A stretch of DNA of 63,998 nucleotides from an uncultured Lachnospiraceae bacterium (lineage in GTDB: Bacteria; Bacillota; Clostridia; Lachnospirales; Lachnospiraceae): the NCBI GenBank assembly GCA_947625015.1, contig CANQMR010000018.1, forward strand, positions 1 to 63,998, written 5' to 3'. How positions within the stretch are numbered: the first letter of the stretch is position 1; each line of letters begins with the position of its first letter. The position numbers and the translations under genes are program-made. The notes beneath the pieces are model-generated. The model saw only the letters and a program-made list of their open reading frames with translations, had not been told where the DNA came from and did not search any database. Below are positions 63,692 to 63,998 of this stretch, in pieces.

Positions 63692-63781
63692 GTGCTTATT
63701 TCATTTATTCTTTCCGTATTGGCAAGTGTAACCGCCTATTACATATGCAAATGGTTAGACGGAGAGAATGACAACAACTAA
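63692..63781 (+). CDS. 29-aa membrane peptide, candidate Fst-like type I toxin
   Basis: GTG start after AAAGGGGGTG, reading LISFILSVLASVTAYYICKW (one membrane span), then an acidic tail LDGENDNN. Size, single transmembrane segment and charged C-terminus fit Fst/par-family type I toxins, which insert in the own membrane. The start region is repeated exactly (14 nt, TGCTTATTTCATTT) in the antisense RNA coding region at 63861-63874. Too short for standard gene calling. Confidence 0.75.
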   Translation: MLISFILSVLASVTAYYICKWLDGENDNN

Positions 63782-63802
63782 CCTCGGATGCTCAACCGTA
63801 AA

Positions 63803-63879
63803 ATGAGAAGAAACCCCGACAGCTGCAACTGACGGGGTTTCGTTTTGGTATAACCCATTATGCTTATTTCATTTTGCCT
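63803..63879 (-). ncRNA. Candidate antisense antitoxin RNA of the Fst-like locus
   Basis: Predicted from the promoter at 63886-63914 to the terminator at 63811-63846, about 75 nt. It carries the reverse complement of the 14-nt repeat TGCTTATTTCATTT that spans the toxin start, so it would mask toxin translation, and shares the convergent terminator. This is the arrangement of the pAD1 par RNAII. Confidence 0.65.
63811..63846. terminator. Bidirectional terminator shared by toxin mRNA and antisense RNA
   Basis: AAACCCCG / CGGGGTTT stem; T-rich on both sides (CGTTTTGG on plus; CTTCTCATTTT on minus). Confidence 0.8.
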
Positions 63880-63885
63880 ATCGGC

Positions 63886-63914
63886 ATTATAGCATATGCA
63901 AATTTGGATTGCAA
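63886..63914 (-). promoter_or_regulatory. Promoter of the antisense RNA
   Basis: Minus strand TTGCAA (63909-63914) and TATAAT (63886-63891) with exact 17-bp spacing. Confidence 0.8.
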
Positions 63915-63998
63915 TATTCTTTTATCTTGAGTTTCCGCAAACTGTAAAAAAATTGAGTATATCTTCCTAAACGTACCAATCTGCAAAATTTTTGAATA

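Overview
The window looks like chromosome from an anaerobic low-to-mid GC Firmicute, most likely Clostridia/Lachnospiraceae. This rests on strong AGGAGG-type ribosome binding sites, FtsX/MacB-like ABC operons, GHKL/LytTR and OmpR two-component pairs, Big2-LRR surface proteins, and the sequences of leuS, prfC, glgB, tyrA and aroA. The assignment is inference from protein style; no marker rRNA is present. I found no rRNA, tRNA or CRISPR array.

Layout. 1-2230: a CPBP membrane protease and a complete IS3-family element (907-2203, with inverted repeats and a 3-bp target duplication) sitting in a gene remnant. 2225-16538 (all minus strand) is an accessory polymorphic-toxin locus. A large secreted protein (13368-16538) is followed by a 1264-aa lipoprotein toxin with a transglutaminase-like region, a membrane segment and a C-terminal AHH nuclease. 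Behind it lies its ankyrin immunity gene and then a train of displaced toxin C-terminal cassettes (CdiA-CT-like fragment, an unidentified toxin domain, a deaminase, a second AHH fragment), most with a candidate immunity gene. The cassettes carry long near-identical copies of the full toxin's middle region, so they could be swapped in by homologous recombination. 16650-25677 is mostly housekeeping: PAP2 phosphatase, glgB, two unknown small genes, prfC, a secreted protein, leuS and a GNAT acetyltransferase. 25699-31127 is a four-gene ABC exporter operon. 31486-32710 holds small unknown genes.

32994-36285 is a two-gene AAA ATPase plus subtilisin-like protease module matching the ietAS toxin-antitoxin/defence system, with a strong promoter and two 16-bp direct repeats 20 bp apart next to the -35 box. 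36676-42125 has two divergent Big2-LRR secreted paralogs around an XRE regulator (with a perfect 13-bp inverted repeat upstream), a small unknown gene and a ribbon-helix-helix protein. 42333-50633 carries signalling genes: a methyl-accepting chemotaxis protein with an adjacent solute-binding lipoprotein, a GHKL kinase/LytTR regulator pair, an HD-GYP protein and an OmpR-type two-component system. 50739-55815 has an SH3/3D cell-wall protein, rsuA, tyrA and aroA. 55834-62272 is a second ABC operon with two large exported beta-propeller-like proteins. 62425-63480 is a membrane-anchored XRE regulator. The window ends with a probable Fst/par-like type I toxin-antitoxin locus (about 63630-63920): a 29-aa membrane peptide gene converging on a short antisense RNA with a shared bidirectional terminator.

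Starts were moved downstream wherever a Shine-Dalgarno sequence clearly selected an internal start. Family assignments were made by eye from motifs; no database search was run.
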